Positions 44,078 to 57,720 are shown, counted from the first letter of the stretch. The stretch is DNA of 64,000 nucleotides from Micropterix aruncella (GCA_944548615.1 OX155955.1:5931381-5995380); one strand, 5' to 3'. A program made the numbers and translations. The notes: generated by a model not told the origin, from the sequence alone.

Positions 44078-44490
44078 GTTTTGCATGCGGCAATTTTGCA
44101 CAAATGTCACTTTTGACAGTTGTCAATTTTGCACAAAATAAATGTCAATTTGTTGAGGGCAGATTTGCAGGAGGCAACCTTGCAGGCGGCAACCTTGCAG
44201 GCGGCAACCTTCAGTACAGTTTTTAAGTTTTTCTGTTAGGTTAGGTTAGGTTTTTCTTTCCCTAAAATCGAAGTGACATTAATTACCGGCATCCTTGTAG
44301 TGGATGACTTTTATACATCAAACTAAACATTAAAAAAAATGTTTTAAGTTTTTCTGTTAGGTTAGGTTAGGTCATTTTGACATTTGCAAAACTGCCTTCT
44401 GCAAGATTGCCTTCTGCAAAACTGCCGCCTGCAAGAATGCCGTCTGCAAGATTGCCGTCTGCAAATTTGCCTTCTGCAAGTTTGATGGGA
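44078..44490. repeat. inverted pair of 15-bp minisatellites with TTAGG tracts
   Basis: The left block (44078-44216) repeats 'GGCAACCTTGCAGGC'. The right block (44379-44490) repeats the complement, 'TTCTGCAAGATTGCC'-like. Between them a direct repeat of about 32 bp occurs twice (44218 and 44341): 'GTTTTAAGTTTTTCTGTTAG' leading into three TTAGG units. The 15-bp period gives pentapeptide-like translations, but they have no gene context. Confidence 0.8.
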
Positions 44491-44804
44491 CCCACTGATA
44501 CGAGGAAAAGCGCAGGTGGTGTTGCCAGTATACAAAAAGAAACAGCGCCATCTGTCGCCGCTCAGATACACTACTTCACTCAAGTAAAAACATACTATCA
44601 GTGGCTTCAATCGCAATAATCACTCAAGATAGCAATATCGTGCAAATAATAAAAAGAAAATAATAAAACAATAAAAATTGTATTTTATTTATCACAAGCT
44701 ATATTAGCAATTACAATAACCCGAACCATTATTTTTCTTAAAATAAAATGCATGACAGTTTGTTCCATCGCATGATTAGTAATTATTATTTGAATATATT
44801 AATT

Positions 44805-44894
44805 CTATTTCTTCTTATGGGCTATCACTGCAGGGCCGACATTGTCTCCCGTTTCTCTATTATGCGGGCCGTGAGCGCCATCACAATAAGGCCA
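44805..44894 (-). CDS. CISD2: CISD2 exon 3
   Basis: The acceptor is ATTTTTCAG after an 83-bp intron. It encodes '[20 protein letters not shown]' and nine further residues, then TAG. Confidence 0.95.
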   Translation of the reverse strand, partial: WPYCDGAHGPHNRETGDNVGPAVIAHKKK

Positions 44895-47800
44895 CTGAAA
44901 AATTGTATTAGTTTTAAATAAGTACTTCAAATCATATTATCATTAATCAAATAAATTAAAATAAACATAATTCTTACATTTTTGCTCTTCCAGCATCTGC
45001 ACAAAACGGCCTTATCAGTTATATCTTCTATGTCAATAGAGTCCACAACTTTAGGATTTTCCTTTTTGATAATGTAGTTGACGCGTCTTGTGCCTAGCCG
45101 GGCTTGCGGGCAAAATGCAAGATAGAGGACGTAGCCTGCGCCCGCTACGCCAAGCGTCGGTGGAACGAGTTGTAGCCAGTCTTTAACTGTAGAGAATACA
45201 AACAAAAATATCATTTACTGATGCACTTCCACATTCAATATCACTATCAAACGAGTGTGATTGGGATGCAAATAGTTTTTAAATATGAGGAGAAAGAGGA
45301 AAGTATGAGTGAGTCCCATGATACGTTCGAAACGAGATTCTGAAGTGCGACTTTAGCGAGTCAGTCAGTGGAGGAATACGTGAAGCGCCTCGTGCGCGCC
45401 ATGTACCTAAGGGCCGACACCTCGCTGCACAAGCACATTCGTAGATTACCAGACCGGGTGCCGCAGCACAACAGTCATCGCCAAGAAGATGCCATGTTCC
45501 TACTACCGTTTCATCCTTTCACCATAAGGCGCCTGAACCATCAGGCCCCTCGCAAAGATACCTGCCGCAAGCCGCGCAGCCCTGCGACGCCACATCCAAA
45601 AAGCTCCAGCCTCATACGAAGCCTTACTAAAGGGCGATTGCCCTGCTGTGAAAGATGTCCTGTGAGTGAATCAAAGTGGAAAGTATGAGATTCAATATGC
45701 GGTCAGAGACAAATTAGTACAGCGCAGATCTTTGTAAGGTTGCTAAATATGAAGCGGCAATTGCTACCTTGGCTTTGAGACCTAGGGAATCTGGGAAGTG
45801 GAATCTCAACGATTCAAGTTATAATTTCAAAGCTTTGGCAGCAGCAGGAGCCCTATACCTGCCTATTATCGAACCTAATATAACTTTGTGTGAGATTATG
45901 GCTATAGAATATTAGCAAAATACATAAAGGTTTTTTATTTTATCGTTTGTATGCCCCCCCCCCCTCCCTCCAAACAATCCTCCACTTTGTTGTCATTCAT
46001 TCTATGAATTAAAATGCTTTCATGTATGTCGAGAAATTGTAAAAGAGACTTCAAGCAAGCTAAAAGCATTTTAAAAGTTTTTTATATTATTACACATTTT
46101 TTAAGCGCGTTAGTGAAGCTGTCGCATTAATTTTTCAGTTTTCAGAGTGGCAATGGGTTTATCTTGCAATTCTTAATGAATTCCAGATTTATATTTTATA
46201 TGTCAGTGTGTAAAATAAGTAAGATATTGAATAATTTGTTGTGGGTGCAGAATTCCAGATCTTCTCCTCTCACCTCCAATTGTATTTTGATACTTTTCTA
46301 AAAAGACAGTGTAGCAGCCACCACAAGAAAGTAAAGGTGAAGGGATAACCTCGCAGGAAACCTAAAAGTGTCTTGGAATTGAAGAGTTTGCTAACTACAT
46401 ACAGTTTAGCAAACTCTTCTGTGGGAAGGGTGTTTTATTGTCACCCCACCTATATGCATCACACTGATTCGGAATCTGTAAAAAATCTTTGCTCTATCTC
46501 TATAAATAAGTGAGATATAATAGGGGTTTAAAGAAGTGTCAAACGCCTATATTTTGGTAAGTTGCAAGTTTTATAAAATCGAAGACTATCGCGGTTGTTT
46601 GACATTATAAATAGGATAGAAAACGAATTTACCGCGTGAAATTTGTAGCACCCGACGTTTCGGTGACGTTGTAGCCGCCGTTGTCCAGCGTAGACTGAAG
46701 AGCTGTCAATCCGTTGTTTTGCGGGTAGGCCGCGTACCGCTTCCGCCACTGCGTAGATTATAACGGTGGTGGGGGGCCGGGCTCGGAGCGCGGGAATTTT
46801 GAAAATCCGTCTTGCACACAACACTCACTGTATCCTGTTTTACGTCTGCGTTCGGCGGTTGTTTCACGAAAGCCCACACATACGGACAGATATTTACATG
46901 CAAGCTCACACCATCATCCCTACCATCTACGTTCAGTGCAAACGTCCCTCATGAATCGAGCACGCGATCTATGCGACGCTGAGCATTTTCCGAAGGAGAT
47001 GGAACATGTCAATGATGTCCTTAGGAAAAATGGATACGGTAAATATCACGAGACACGCACACGATCTAATACAGATGAAACTCAGAAACCGAGCAGATCA
47101 AGAGCATTCTTACCATACAGTGAGTGTTGTGTGCAAGACAGATTTTCAAAATTCACGCGCTCCGAGCCCGGCCCCCCACCACCGTTATAATCTACGCAGT
47201 GGCGGAAGCGGTACGCGGCCTACCCGCAAAACAACGGATTGACAGCTCTTCAGTCTACCCTGGACAACGGCGGCTGCAACGTCACCGAAACGTCGGGTGC
47301 TACAAATTTCACGCGGTAAATTCGTTTTCTATCCTATTTATAGTTGCAAGTTTTTTTTTAAAACAAAGTCATAAACCTCTTTAATATAGCGGTAGGTTAA
47401 CTTAGTTTATTTTAAAAGCTTCTTAAATAACTATTTGGCAGTAGGTTATTTGTTTTTATATGGCAGCTAAACTGCATAAATTCCATCTTTAAAAAATAAT
47501 GTTGATAGATAGCCGTACTTCCTGGAAAAGACCTGTTTCGTGCTGTGAAATGACAAAGGGATCTTGACGTAATAGTCACCGAAGACCTAAAATGGGGAGA
47601 AAACGTGACTGCAATAATAAAGAAAGCAAACTCTCTATTGTTCCTCATTCGGAAAGCTTAACATACGGGAAAAGATTGTCGGCTCTCGGTTTGACCACTC
47701 TGGAACAACGCAGGGCACGGGGTGACTTAATCAAGACATATAAGATCCTGACTGCATCTTATGACGTTCCTGGGTTGCAGACTATCTACCTACACCATGA

Positions 47801-48326
47801 ACACCAACGCACATCTGCGTAGGCATCATCTGAAACTACAGTATGAATCATTCCATTCAAATCTCAAGGAACATTTCTTAGCAGTAGAGTGGTAAACGAA
47901 TGGAATACTGTCCAAAGTGAAGTGATCGGTGCCAAAAGTGTAAATGACTTTATAAATAAACTGGACTTATTCCACAAAAATTGTAATGCAAGCACGGACT
48001 CAGGCGCATCAGCTTAAGCTGCCTGCCTGTTAAATATATAATAATAAAATAATAATAAAGGGTGGCAGAAAATTTCAACAATAAGTGGCATCGAATCAGC
48101 AACCCGATCCTGATAACAAAATGCTGCAAACGAGGGAAAAAACACAACAATCTGTGACGTAACAGGAAAGATTATAGCATCGTATGATCATAACAGATTA
48201 ACTTTCAAAAAATGCTGATAATTACTCACATCCTAGCCGAAACCATCCGCCGAAACTGTCCGGAACCGGCAGACCAGCCAGATAGTTTGGCACATTCACT
48301 TTTACCAAATTTGAGAGCAGCTGCAT
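44805..48326 (-). CDS. CISD2: CISD2-type CDGSH iron-sulfur protein (3 exons)
   Basis: Exons 48326-48230, 45186-44978 and 44894-44805 join in phase to 131 codons plus stop, the normal CISD2 size. The protein is anchored in the ER or mitochondrial outer membrane by one N-terminal helix, and its cytosolic domain holds a [2Fe-2S] cluster; it is linked to calcium and redox balance. '[17 protein letters not shown]' leads to a hydrophobic helix at about 39-59 ('[14 protein letters not shown]'). The cluster motif then follows, with Cys95, Cys97, Cys106 and His110 ('[16 protein letters not shown]'). The usual CDGSH reads CDGAH, a variant that keeps all ligands. The C-terminus is basic (HKKK). The 3-kb first intron holds a foldback and a LINE fragment. 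Very sure of the family. Confidence 0.95.
44978..45186 (-). CDS. CISD2: CISD2 exon 2
   Basis: The acceptor is TTCTCTACAG and the donor is AAAAAT/GTAAGA. It holds the membrane helix and '[20 protein letters not shown]'. Confidence 0.95.
45290..45915 (+). pseudogene. possible retroelement Gag fragment or processed remnant
   Basis: A GC-richer stretch in CISD2 intron 1 with broken frames, including '[20 protein letters not shown]'. That is reminiscent of Gag of Ty3-type elements. No other domain supports it. It might be another processed sequence; class unsure. Confidence 0.25.
46573..47342. mobile_element. foldback family F, long copy with 12-bp target duplication
   Basis: GTTGCAAGTTTT occurs on both sides (46561-46572 and 47343-47354). 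Arms of about 225 bp (to about 46834, and from about 47117) are imperfect reverse complements containing 'GGCGGCTGCAACGTCACCGA' and 'GGACAACGGCGG' (right arm). Short matching frames ('[18 protein letters not shown]') occur in both arms. The left end carries the tail seen at 37257-37295. The centre of about 280 bp is unique. Confidence 0.88.
47503..48057 (+). mobile_element. LINE C-terminal fragment (CR1-like)
   Basis: Frames on the plus strand give '[20 protein letters not shown]', '[20 protein letters not shown]', '[19 protein letters not shown]' and '[20 protein letters not shown]'. An internal stretch of RT is deleted between the first and second. Ends in (AATA)n at about 48040-48057. Lies in CISD2 intron 1. 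Confidence 0.85.
48230..48326 (-). CDS. CISD2: CISD2 exon 1
   Basis: The ATG is at 48326 and the donor is GGAT/GTGAGT. It encodes '[20 protein letters not shown]' and 12 further residues. Confidence 0.9.
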
Positions 48327-50281
48327 CTTTACACACTAGATAATGCTCTGAACAATCGGTAAAGTTGAAGCGGCGTTATTACTCGAATTTGTTGGCAGCC
48401 TTGCTCCACTTTTATCAGTTAGAATCTTATAACCCTACTTTTATATGAACTAATATGAAGTCTACGTCAGAAGGAAAATGTTGCCATAAATAATATCTCC
48501 CGTGGCCAGAAATGACCTATTTTTGTTTGAAATAGTTCATCTATTTCGCGGTAGATGGCAATACTAGTTCTGAATGGAGAATATTAACTTTTTAAAATTA
48601 TACACCTCTAATTTTGAATTACAAATCACAAATTGTTTCGTTTTTAAAAACATGCACCCATAAACTGCGTATTTTATTTATTAGTATTTTTTTGTATTTT
48701 CACATTTGCAAAAAAGTATTTTTTTTGAACCGCGAATGTCGGCCGCAGCGCCATCTTCAGGAGTAATCGATAATCGTCCTAGCGCTACCTGTCGTCTTCA
48801 AGAGTGGGATAGCTACGAAGAAAATATCGATATCGATTTCTATTTTCTGGGTTTACACACGATTCTTGTTTTGATTATGATCTCAATCTCGAAATTCATT
48901 TACATTAAAGGAACGAATGCGTTTTAAATCTTACATGCAGTAACGAGAGATACTTCATTATTATTCATATTAATTATGTAAATCAGGTGAATTCCTTAAT
49001 TGAGCGAAAATATCATAACTCTCATTCCTACACTGGCGGGCTTTCGTTACAACGTGCCATAACATCGTATTCTTGACAAATTACAAAAAGCTCTGGAGAT
49101 CACCTAAATGTATAATAACTGAAACTTTTTCTTTACAATTTTATATTATTTAAGCACAAATAAGTAGATTTAAAAATTGATTTGTACAAATATGTTAAAT
49201 ATAACCAAAGTGGTAATTTTTCATCTCTTTTAACAGAAGGCAGCGTCTGTCAGAAGCCAGCATACTAATAGAATATAACTGTCCGTTATATTACAATCTA
49301 CGAATTGTGCGATTAAATCTCTATTAGGTATAGACCAGGATATGAATTAAATTCGCATAAATTATGGATTGTTTTGGGGCCTACTTTAACACATCTAGAA
49401 CACATCCAAAAAAGATTTAGCCTGCGAAGTTTGCGTTTTACAATAACAAAAATATTAGGATCGTGAACGTTATTTATATTATTTTCAGCCACATTCTGTC
49501 TTACTAAATAGTATTTTTTCCACTAAGATGCGGGTTTTTTACTTTTATGAAAAAATACTGCATCATAGTGGGAAAAAATAGACTCTGTCTGAAAATACTC
49601 TGAACGTAACTCAAACCGCAAAAAGCATTTTTTTAATTTTACAGGAGGCAATGAAAATGACAATTATAGGCAACTTATTGAGTTTACAATATTTTTTCTA
49701 GGCGTTGTAATACTGTAACTGTGGTGCTTCCAACAAGTGATAATTAAATTATAGTTTAAAATATTAAAATAACACGCTTTCATGTGTATCGCTGTCACCA
49801 CCTCCCACTACATCATCTGACCTTCCTGATCACAATATGTAACTAAAGGACTCATTGGGTAAAGTAAAACAAGCCCAATTTGATGGGCTTATTGTTAGCA
49901 TACAAGCCCATCAAATAATTGTTAGCCCCATCAGCATACAAGCTCGGTGGTACCATATCACCAGAATCGCACAAGTTTGCGATGTATCAAACCAATACGA
50001 TAATTAGAAGTGGGCGAAAAGTGTGCTAACAATGTTACTAATTGTCATGCCACAATATTTTGGCAATTCAAAATTAAAATGTGGGGTGGTTGACATAATA
50101 TTTAACAGGTAGTATTGATCAAATGGCTGTTGCAATAATATTTTGTACAACTTCCATCAGCTATCAGGCAGATTTGTGGTAAAAAGTTATTTCCCTAAAG
50201 GTGGTGTTCCATAAACACCTATTTGGCGGTAGTTCAGTAAGTTTTAAAAAATATATCAGAGTTAGCTACGTTGCATATTTT
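48327..50281. other. intergenic, nothing recognised
   Basis: Upstream of CISD2. Short local repeats near 49865-49940 ('AAGCCCATCAAAT'). No gene or transposon end that I can support. Confidence 0.4.
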
Positions 50282-50528
<247 letters not shown>

Positions 50529-50557
50529 GATAAGGTTTTGTAAATAATCCGTTCATA

Positions 50558-50790
50558 GGATGATGATTCGCAGTAAAAAAAGGAAAAAGCTCGATTTTTG
50601 AGATATATGGATGATGAGTGATCGTTCGTCGACGGTAAAGGGACCCATAAACTAACATGCACAATCGAAAGTCGTGCACATCCGTAAGTATATCTCATTC
50701 AAACATAAGCGTTTCCCAATCCAAGCTGGGATTTCCTTCGCTGCTATTCAAGTGGCGTTTACTAATTTTATTTTACTGCGAATCATCATT
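50558..50790. mobile_element. short inverted-repeat element between two TA arrays
   Basis: 'GATGATGATTCGCAGTAAAA' at 50560 returns inverted at about 50770-50790. An inner palindrome around 'GCACAATCGAAAGTCGTGC' lies at about 50659. Both sides are (TA)n, as with the foldback at 22847. Confidence 0.55.
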
Positions 50791-50791
50791 G

Positions 50792-51656
<865 letters not shown>

Positions 51657-51670
51657 TATATATGGGAGCA

Positions 51671-52326
51671 ACACATAATTTCAATTGCTAAAAGAGCCAA
51701 CTCTATTCTCTATCTAATAAGGAAGGCTTTCCAACATCTATCAATAGAGGTTTTATCAAGATCTACAAGGCATATGTGAGACCTATTCTTGAGTATGGCT
51801 ATCAGATCTGGAACCCTTACTTTTGCAAAGATGTAGATATCCTGGAAAAAGTACAGCGAAGGGCAACCAAAATGCCAGTGGGCCTGAAGAATAGGAATTA
51901 TGAAGATCGCTTGAAATTACTTGGAATTACTACACTCAAACAAAGAAAACAAAGAGGGGACCTGATTGAGACATATAAAATTCTAACACATTATTACGAT
52001 GTACCTGCACTGAAGAATATTTACAAATTCAACGTCAACACAAATCCTCGAGGTCACAACAAAAAACTCAACCGTACATAATTTAAATCTAATCCAAGAA
52101 CGTTTTGCCAAATAGAGTGGTGGACATGTGGAATAAACTACCATTTGAAGTGATTAGTGCAATCTCTGTCAATCAATTTAAAAACAGACTCGATTTGTAT
52201 CTAAAAACTTGTTAATATTGTTTATTGTTAATATTGTTAATATTGCTTAGTTTTACAAGATCTGATCTGGACGTATCAGCAAAGCTGCCTGTCCAGAATA
52301 AATAATAATAATAATAATATATATAT
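51671..52326 (+). mobile_element. LINE C-terminal fragment (CR1-like), 5'-truncated
   Basis: Reads '[14 protein letters not shown]', one frameshift, '[20 protein letters not shown]', 'DILEKVQRRATKMPVGLKN', 'RGDLIETYKIL', a second frameshift, then 'NRVVDMWNKLPFEVISAISV' and a stop at about 52215. The tail is (AAT)n. The 5' end abuts the TA array. Confidence 0.9.
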
Positions 52327-52690
52327 GTTATAGAGGTGTTAAAATATACTAAGCCACCAAAAAAAATCGGAATTGGTGCTGTTTAATTTCTATCTTTATA
52401 CTATACTCTAAGTAAATGTTACATGCACACTGATTTCATTGGCGAGCAGTACGCAGTACAATCGACATAACTGTTATATTACATCGATTATCGACATTCT
52501 GCTATGGTCGTAAGACATCGCTATTGGTGACCGGCTGTTTCTGCTGTTTTTGATATGGATGCGAAACGTTTGTAGTGGTCTCGCGCGGTGCGTGTTTGGG
52601 GAGAGTGAATGCCGCGGTGAACCCAAACTTTGCCGCCGCACGTATATATTTGTGTTTGTCGCGTGTGTTCAATGTTTCTGAAAGCCGAAT
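52327..52690 (+). promoter_or_regulatory. 5' flank/UTR of the PDZ-like gene
   Basis: From about 52560 the DNA becomes CpG-rich ('TCGCGCGGTGCGTGTTTGG', 'GCCGCGGTGAACCC') directly before the first coding exon. This is consistent with a promoter and 5' UTR. Confidence 0.4.
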
Positions 52691-52826
52691 ATGGCTGAAG
52701 AGTGGATGGTGGTATTAAATCGGAGTGAGCATTTGGGTTTCGGCTTCTCCCTGCTGGGGAAGGCGGGCCTGCCGCACGTTATATATGAAATCGAGGAGAA
52801 TTCGCCGGCGGCCGAGTGTGGCGAGG
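52691..52826 (+). CDS. first coding exon of a probable PDZ-domain protein
   Basis: The ATG starts 'MAEEWMVVLNRSEHLGFGFS', continuing with 'LLGKAGLPHVIYEIEENSPA' and ending 'AECGE' before a consensus donor GTAAGT. The L-G-F-x-[FL]-x-L-L-G loop, the strand 'PHVIYEIEENSPA' and the Ala/Gly turn fit the first half of a PDZ domain. The exon is GC-rich and CpG-rich. I find no later exon in the window, so the first intron runs past 64 kb or the exons are too short to see. The exact family is not recognised. Confidence 0.65.
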
Positions 52827-53556
52827 TAAGTGACTCACATTTTATTATACGCACAGCTTAAAATACTATAAAAGCTTGTTCGGTGTAGTCGTGAGACAAA
52901 TTCGCAAAGCCGTCAGAAACCTCCTTTGATAATCGCGACAAAGCTTTTACACTGCCCAATTAGATAAAAAACCATCGCATGAGTATTCCACACGTCTAAA
53001 TTCATATTATGATAGTTTGGATTAGTAATATTAGTCATAAAATACGAAAATGGAACGCCCTCATTTTGCTGTCAAAATTGAAGTCGATATTTTAATTCAT
53101 ATGCTGAATTAGGGGTGTATTTCTGTCGATATGGCTTGCATTTCACTGTTTTGGAAATTAAATACTGTTACGTCTGCGTTATAATGAGATATTTTTATTG
53201 TCAACGCTGGGCTTTTCTTCCTGGAAGATAGGATGAAAGTGCATATTTGGGGGCGTATCTTACCGCCGCGTCAGAAAACGTCGCGTCGTCCTCATAATAT
53301 TATTAATATAATTAAAATCATCTTATGTGTCATACCATATTAACTGATTGGCAGCTCTTCATGACCTCGGAGTTAAAAAATAATAATAATTAGGGAATGA
53401 CTTAGTCATAGATGGTGTAGGTTCGATATTCGGATGTGCATTCGATATATACTTAGCAGAGGTTTTTGTATTCTAAATCGAAACTAACAAGGAACTCATT
53501 TCTATCGAAGATTTGGCTAGTAGAAAAATAAACATCGAACATTTTTTTTGTATGTA

Positions 53557-54093
53557 AATTTGGTCTTGAAATTTTACGCCTCCGAACCTTTTTTCTTTCA
53601 CATTTAGCATTACAGTGATCGAATCTAGTAGTATTTCTTTATTTTTTCGATTTCTGAGAAAGGTTCCCATACTGCAATAATTCCGGTATTATTGCAGTAT
53701 AGGAACCTCTTCTAGATTGTTGATTTTTTAACGTCACCCGACTATATTCACCACGCTGATTCCGAATCTGCAATAATATTTATTCGGTCTCAATAAATAA
53801 GCGAGATATAGACATTCTAAAAAGCGCCAAACCCATACATTTCGGTAGGTTAAGTTTTTTTTATTGTAAATAATACATAAACACCAATTTGGCGGTAGGT
53901 TAGATTAGTTTTTTTTAAAAACAACCTTAAAAACTGAGTTTAAAAAACCTTTTTTTTTAAAATGTAAATTTGGTCTTGAAATTTTACGCCTCCTAAGATT
54001 TTTTCTTTCACATTTAGCATTACAGTGATCGAATCTAGTAGTATTTCTTTATTTTTTCGATTTCTAAGAAAGGTTCCTATACTGCAATAATTC
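53557..54093 (+). repeat. direct duplication, about 130 bp, 400 bp apart
   Basis: Copies 53557-53685 and 53963-54093 share 'AAATTTGGTCTTGAAATTTT', 'CAGTGATCGAATCTAGTAGT' and 'ACTGCAATAATTCC'. Between them is a repeat with 'CACCACGCTGATTCCGAATC', also seen near 46460 and inverted at about 41090. Confidence 0.75.
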
Positions 54094-54299
54094 CAAATAT
54101 AAAAAATGGAATTAGTGTATATTTTTTAGTTTCATGCATCGATATATTTTCCTGAACATATCGTAAATCGGGTTTATTTTGCGTATTTCAGAATTTCTTT
54201 GTGCCAAAGGCCGATGGGAATTTTCGTACCCACTTGCGAAGTTTGTTGTATAAATAACACTTTGCCACAAATACCAAGCGACAATACGTGGCGGATAAA

Positions 54300-55575
54300 A
54301 GTTATAACTTTTTTCAACACTATAAATAGTGTTGAAATTTGCAAAATATTTTATTCAATTATTACACTATTTTAGTAAAATAGCATATTTGATTAGTTTT
54401 ATTTAAACAATATTTTTTTATTTTATTTATATAAATAAATCATCACAAACTATAAACCTATATCAATGTCAAACTATATACCTATTAATTAATAAACAAA
54501 ATAGCTGCATAGTAGATACCTAATAAGTAAGATAGAGATAGTTGATCAGTGTGTGCTAGACATCAGCTAGACAAAGATAGATGCGCAGTGTGTGGGTGGC
54601 AGGTAAAATTTTGCGACTGGGCCGTTGTCATTCCATGGTTTTGGGTTGGGGTCTTCTAAGTGTTTTCTGTTTTAATGTAATTTTGTTTTTACTTTCTGGC
54701 TGTGATAATATCCTTGATTGGTTTTTGCTTTACGATTGGATTTTAGTTTAACTGTTGCTTCAAATAACGACTTGTAATAACCCCTAGTTAAATAATAAAC
54801 CCTTAGTTTATTTCCCAAAATCATCCATTTTTACAAAACTTCGATATGGAATCGGTTGGGAATGGCTTTGCGATCGAAATCAATTGCAGTATTTAAGGAC
54901 CACTTTAAAAGTTTATTATTAAAGGAAGATATTTAGATGTCATAATTTGATTTTATTTTAAAATAACTATTTGCTAATTGGATTATTACTATTGTCCTTG
55001 TTTATTTATTAATTTGTAACGTGATTATTTGATGTTAAATATTTTGATTTTGATTATTTTTGATTTACTATGTAGATTTTTAAATTTATGTAATTACGTT
55101 ATTTTCTTTTAATATCATTTGATGTTAAATAGTTTGATTTTGATTATTTCGATTTGTGTATTTATTTGATTATGATTATTTGTATTTTTTATTTTAAGAT
55201 TTATTTGATTTGGTTATTTTATTTTAAAATCATATATGTACCAATAATTAATAGGTGTGTCCTGAAAACCAGGATAAGAGATATCCTGAGGATACCCCTA
55301 ATTTGCAGCGTGTGTAGCTTTATTTCATAGTCTTTGTCTATTTACAGTTTTAATTTTTAATCTGTGTGTTCTTGTTTTTTTGTATATGTTTTTTATAACA
55401 GCTGCAAATAAATATTTTTCAAATAATTAAAATAAATATGTATAATTTCAAAATGACATGGATTAATGAGTTGAATTTTGACATTATTACTTCTTTACAC
55501 AAGCACAATTAATTGTTATAAAGTCCCTAGCACTCTGGTTACTCCTTTCAAACAAAAATGCCCATTGTCCTTTGT
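54300..55575 (-). repeat. interspersed repeat family H, copy 2
   Basis: Reverse-orientation relative of 36478-37900, with 'CTTTCTGGCTGTGATAAT' and 'TTGCAAAATATTTTATTCAA'. It carries extra sequence (about 54900-55430) that also appears at 61100-61450 ('GGTGTGTCCT'). Confidence 0.65.
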
Positions 55576-56276
55576 AAAATGATTACTGTAGGCAGATACT
55601 GAACTCATAATCGACGTTTATTCCAGCATTGTGATTGTCGCATATTATTATGAAGGAAACATATCCAGGAATAGGCAGACTTCAATCAAAGCTCTGGAAA
55701 TGGCTTCATTATCGCTATGTACCTATGTCAATTGAGACATTGATCGTTCACAGCATGCCATTGTTAATGGTGCAGCTTCTGTATGACTACATATTATTCT
55801 AAAACTAGATAATAAGAAACGAAAGATTTGCCTGGCCGACAACGACAATCTTGCTCTACTTTTCATCAAGCAAGAAAGAGGTTGAGCCCATCTTCTTTTC
55901 TTTATAAAGGTACGTTAGATATACCAACAAATCTTAAGTAGTGTTCCTGCCTTCTGCATTCAGGCGATACTTACTTAACTCATGTGACCCAGTTTTGCCA
56001 AGTGTCAATAAATTAAAATCTTATGGTACATAGTTGGGACTTTTTTGGGACATTTTTAAACCTTATTATGCTTTTGAAAAAATTGTAACAAGCCAGGTGA
56101 TAGAAATGTCTACACTTAATAGTCAAAGTTAACAAAATTTGCCTATATGTATATATGTATCTACATTATAAGGTATATCAATATGAAAGTTGAACATTTA
56201 AGCGCTGATTGTCCAGGTTATATGTAATAGACAAAAAATCCGATATGTTTAATTTAAAATTTTCACCTATAATGTG
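55576..56276. other. intron sequence, nothing recognised
   Basis: AT-rich, within the presumed first intron of the PDZ-like gene. Confidence 0.35.
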
Positions 56277-56976
56277 CTCTCTAGACGATCAAGCATGCTT
56301 AATTAACAAGGATCGCGTCACGGGCTGGTAGGGAATTGTAAACCGCAGGAAATATGCATTTTTTTTTTACCAAAAATGCCTAATTTTGTAGTTTATATCA
56401 GGGCATTATTGGTAAATATAAAAAAAAAAATTTATTTATTTTATTTATTTATTTATTAAAGAAAAGCACATTTTTTTATGGCAGTACATTGTAAGTTTAA
56501 CAATATAGGCTTAAATGTAAATAATAGCAAAATAGAAAGCACCGCAGACCAATTTTTTTAAAATCAACGCCGCCTAACTAGGCCTAGGCCCGTACTAAGG
56601 CAAGCGTACCAAGTAGAGTGGCTTGTGCATACTTTAGAATACTTAATTTAAAAGATATGCTAGGTATCAAATAATATAAAAAATTAACTAATAATAATAA
56701 ACATTGTAATTTGAGTGTAGTGTGATGTAACTGTAGTGTAGTGTAGTGTGATGTAAATGTAGCTGTAGTGTGCTGGAAAAATAACATTCAGTAAATGGTG
56801 AAATAATTAAACTGAATAATAATAATATAATGTCGTAATAAATACAATAAAATATAAAAATATTATTAATGAATCGAAATCGAAATAAAGGAAATGTTTG
56901 CATATTTCCTGCGGTTGACGATCCCCTTCCAGCCCGCGACGCGATGCTTGTCAAGCATGGTTGATCGTCTAGAGAG
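56277..56976. mobile_element. non-autonomous DNA transposon with long inverted ends
   Basis: Inverted ends of about 85 bp with some mismatches begin 'CTCTCTAGACGATCAA' and run to 'ACCGCAGGAAATATGCA'. About 700 bp. No transposase frame inside; the frames there are low complexity. Target duplication not clear. Confidence 0.75.
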
Positions 56977-57114
56977 GAATTATTTGGTAATTTCACAATT
57001 ATGTTATGGACAGTAATAAAAGTAATTTTAAAAATACAAATAGTAACAGTTTAGTAATAATAATAATAGTTTTTAGCCAATAGGCAGAATAAAAAATCAT
57101 AATGATAATAGTAA

Positions 57115-57720
57115 TAATAATAATAAAACGCTTTATTCGTACGAAAAGGCGACCTTATTGCCTGCAGGCAATATTTTAGAGCTAACCTATACTATTGTAA
57201 CAACATTATATGCGAGTAGATGCTACATAACTTAACCTATATAAAGAGACTAAGACAAAAAAAGAGGATAGAAAGAAATATATCTTTAACTCTTTGTGGG
57301 CACAGAATGTGCCACACCAAAATAATCTAACACATATAAGTACGCCAAGGTTTAAAAAGGAGGAGAATGGGAAGGGAAAGGGAATTTATGTGGAAGATTT
57401 CAAATGATCTCTTGGTCTGTTTTTAAAACTCGTTATGCTTGGCGCGTTTCTGACATTTTTCGGCAAAGCATTCCAAAGACGGGCTTCATGCACGGTGAAA
57501 GAGGATGACAAGAAGTCAGTGCGGTCAGGGATAGAGAGTAGCAACTTATCTTTTGATCTCAGCGGGCGTCCATGAGCCGATAGTGCAGTAAATCTGCCAG
57601 TAAGATAATTGGGAGCGACGCTATTCAAGATCCTCTGTAAGGTCGAGAAATGCGACATCTCCATAATCCAGAAGGGGGAGGACAGCAGACTGACAAATCG
57701 TAATCTTGCTCCCGTCCGCG
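57115..57720 (-). mobile_element. LINE C-terminal fragment (Jockey-like)
   Basis: The minus frame 57664-57386 reads 'TLQRILNSVAPNYLTGRFTA', 'HGRPLRSKDKLLLSIPDRTD' and 'FTVHEARLWNALPKNVRNAP', then a 'SFKNR' end. The 3' tail is TATTATT repeats at its low-coordinate end. Same general type as 11045-11880. 5'-truncated. Confidence 0.85.

Noticed and set aside
44023..44616. Pentapeptide-repeat protein
   Set aside because: The repeat translations come from a 15-bp minisatellite, occur on both strands, and lack a start or splice context.
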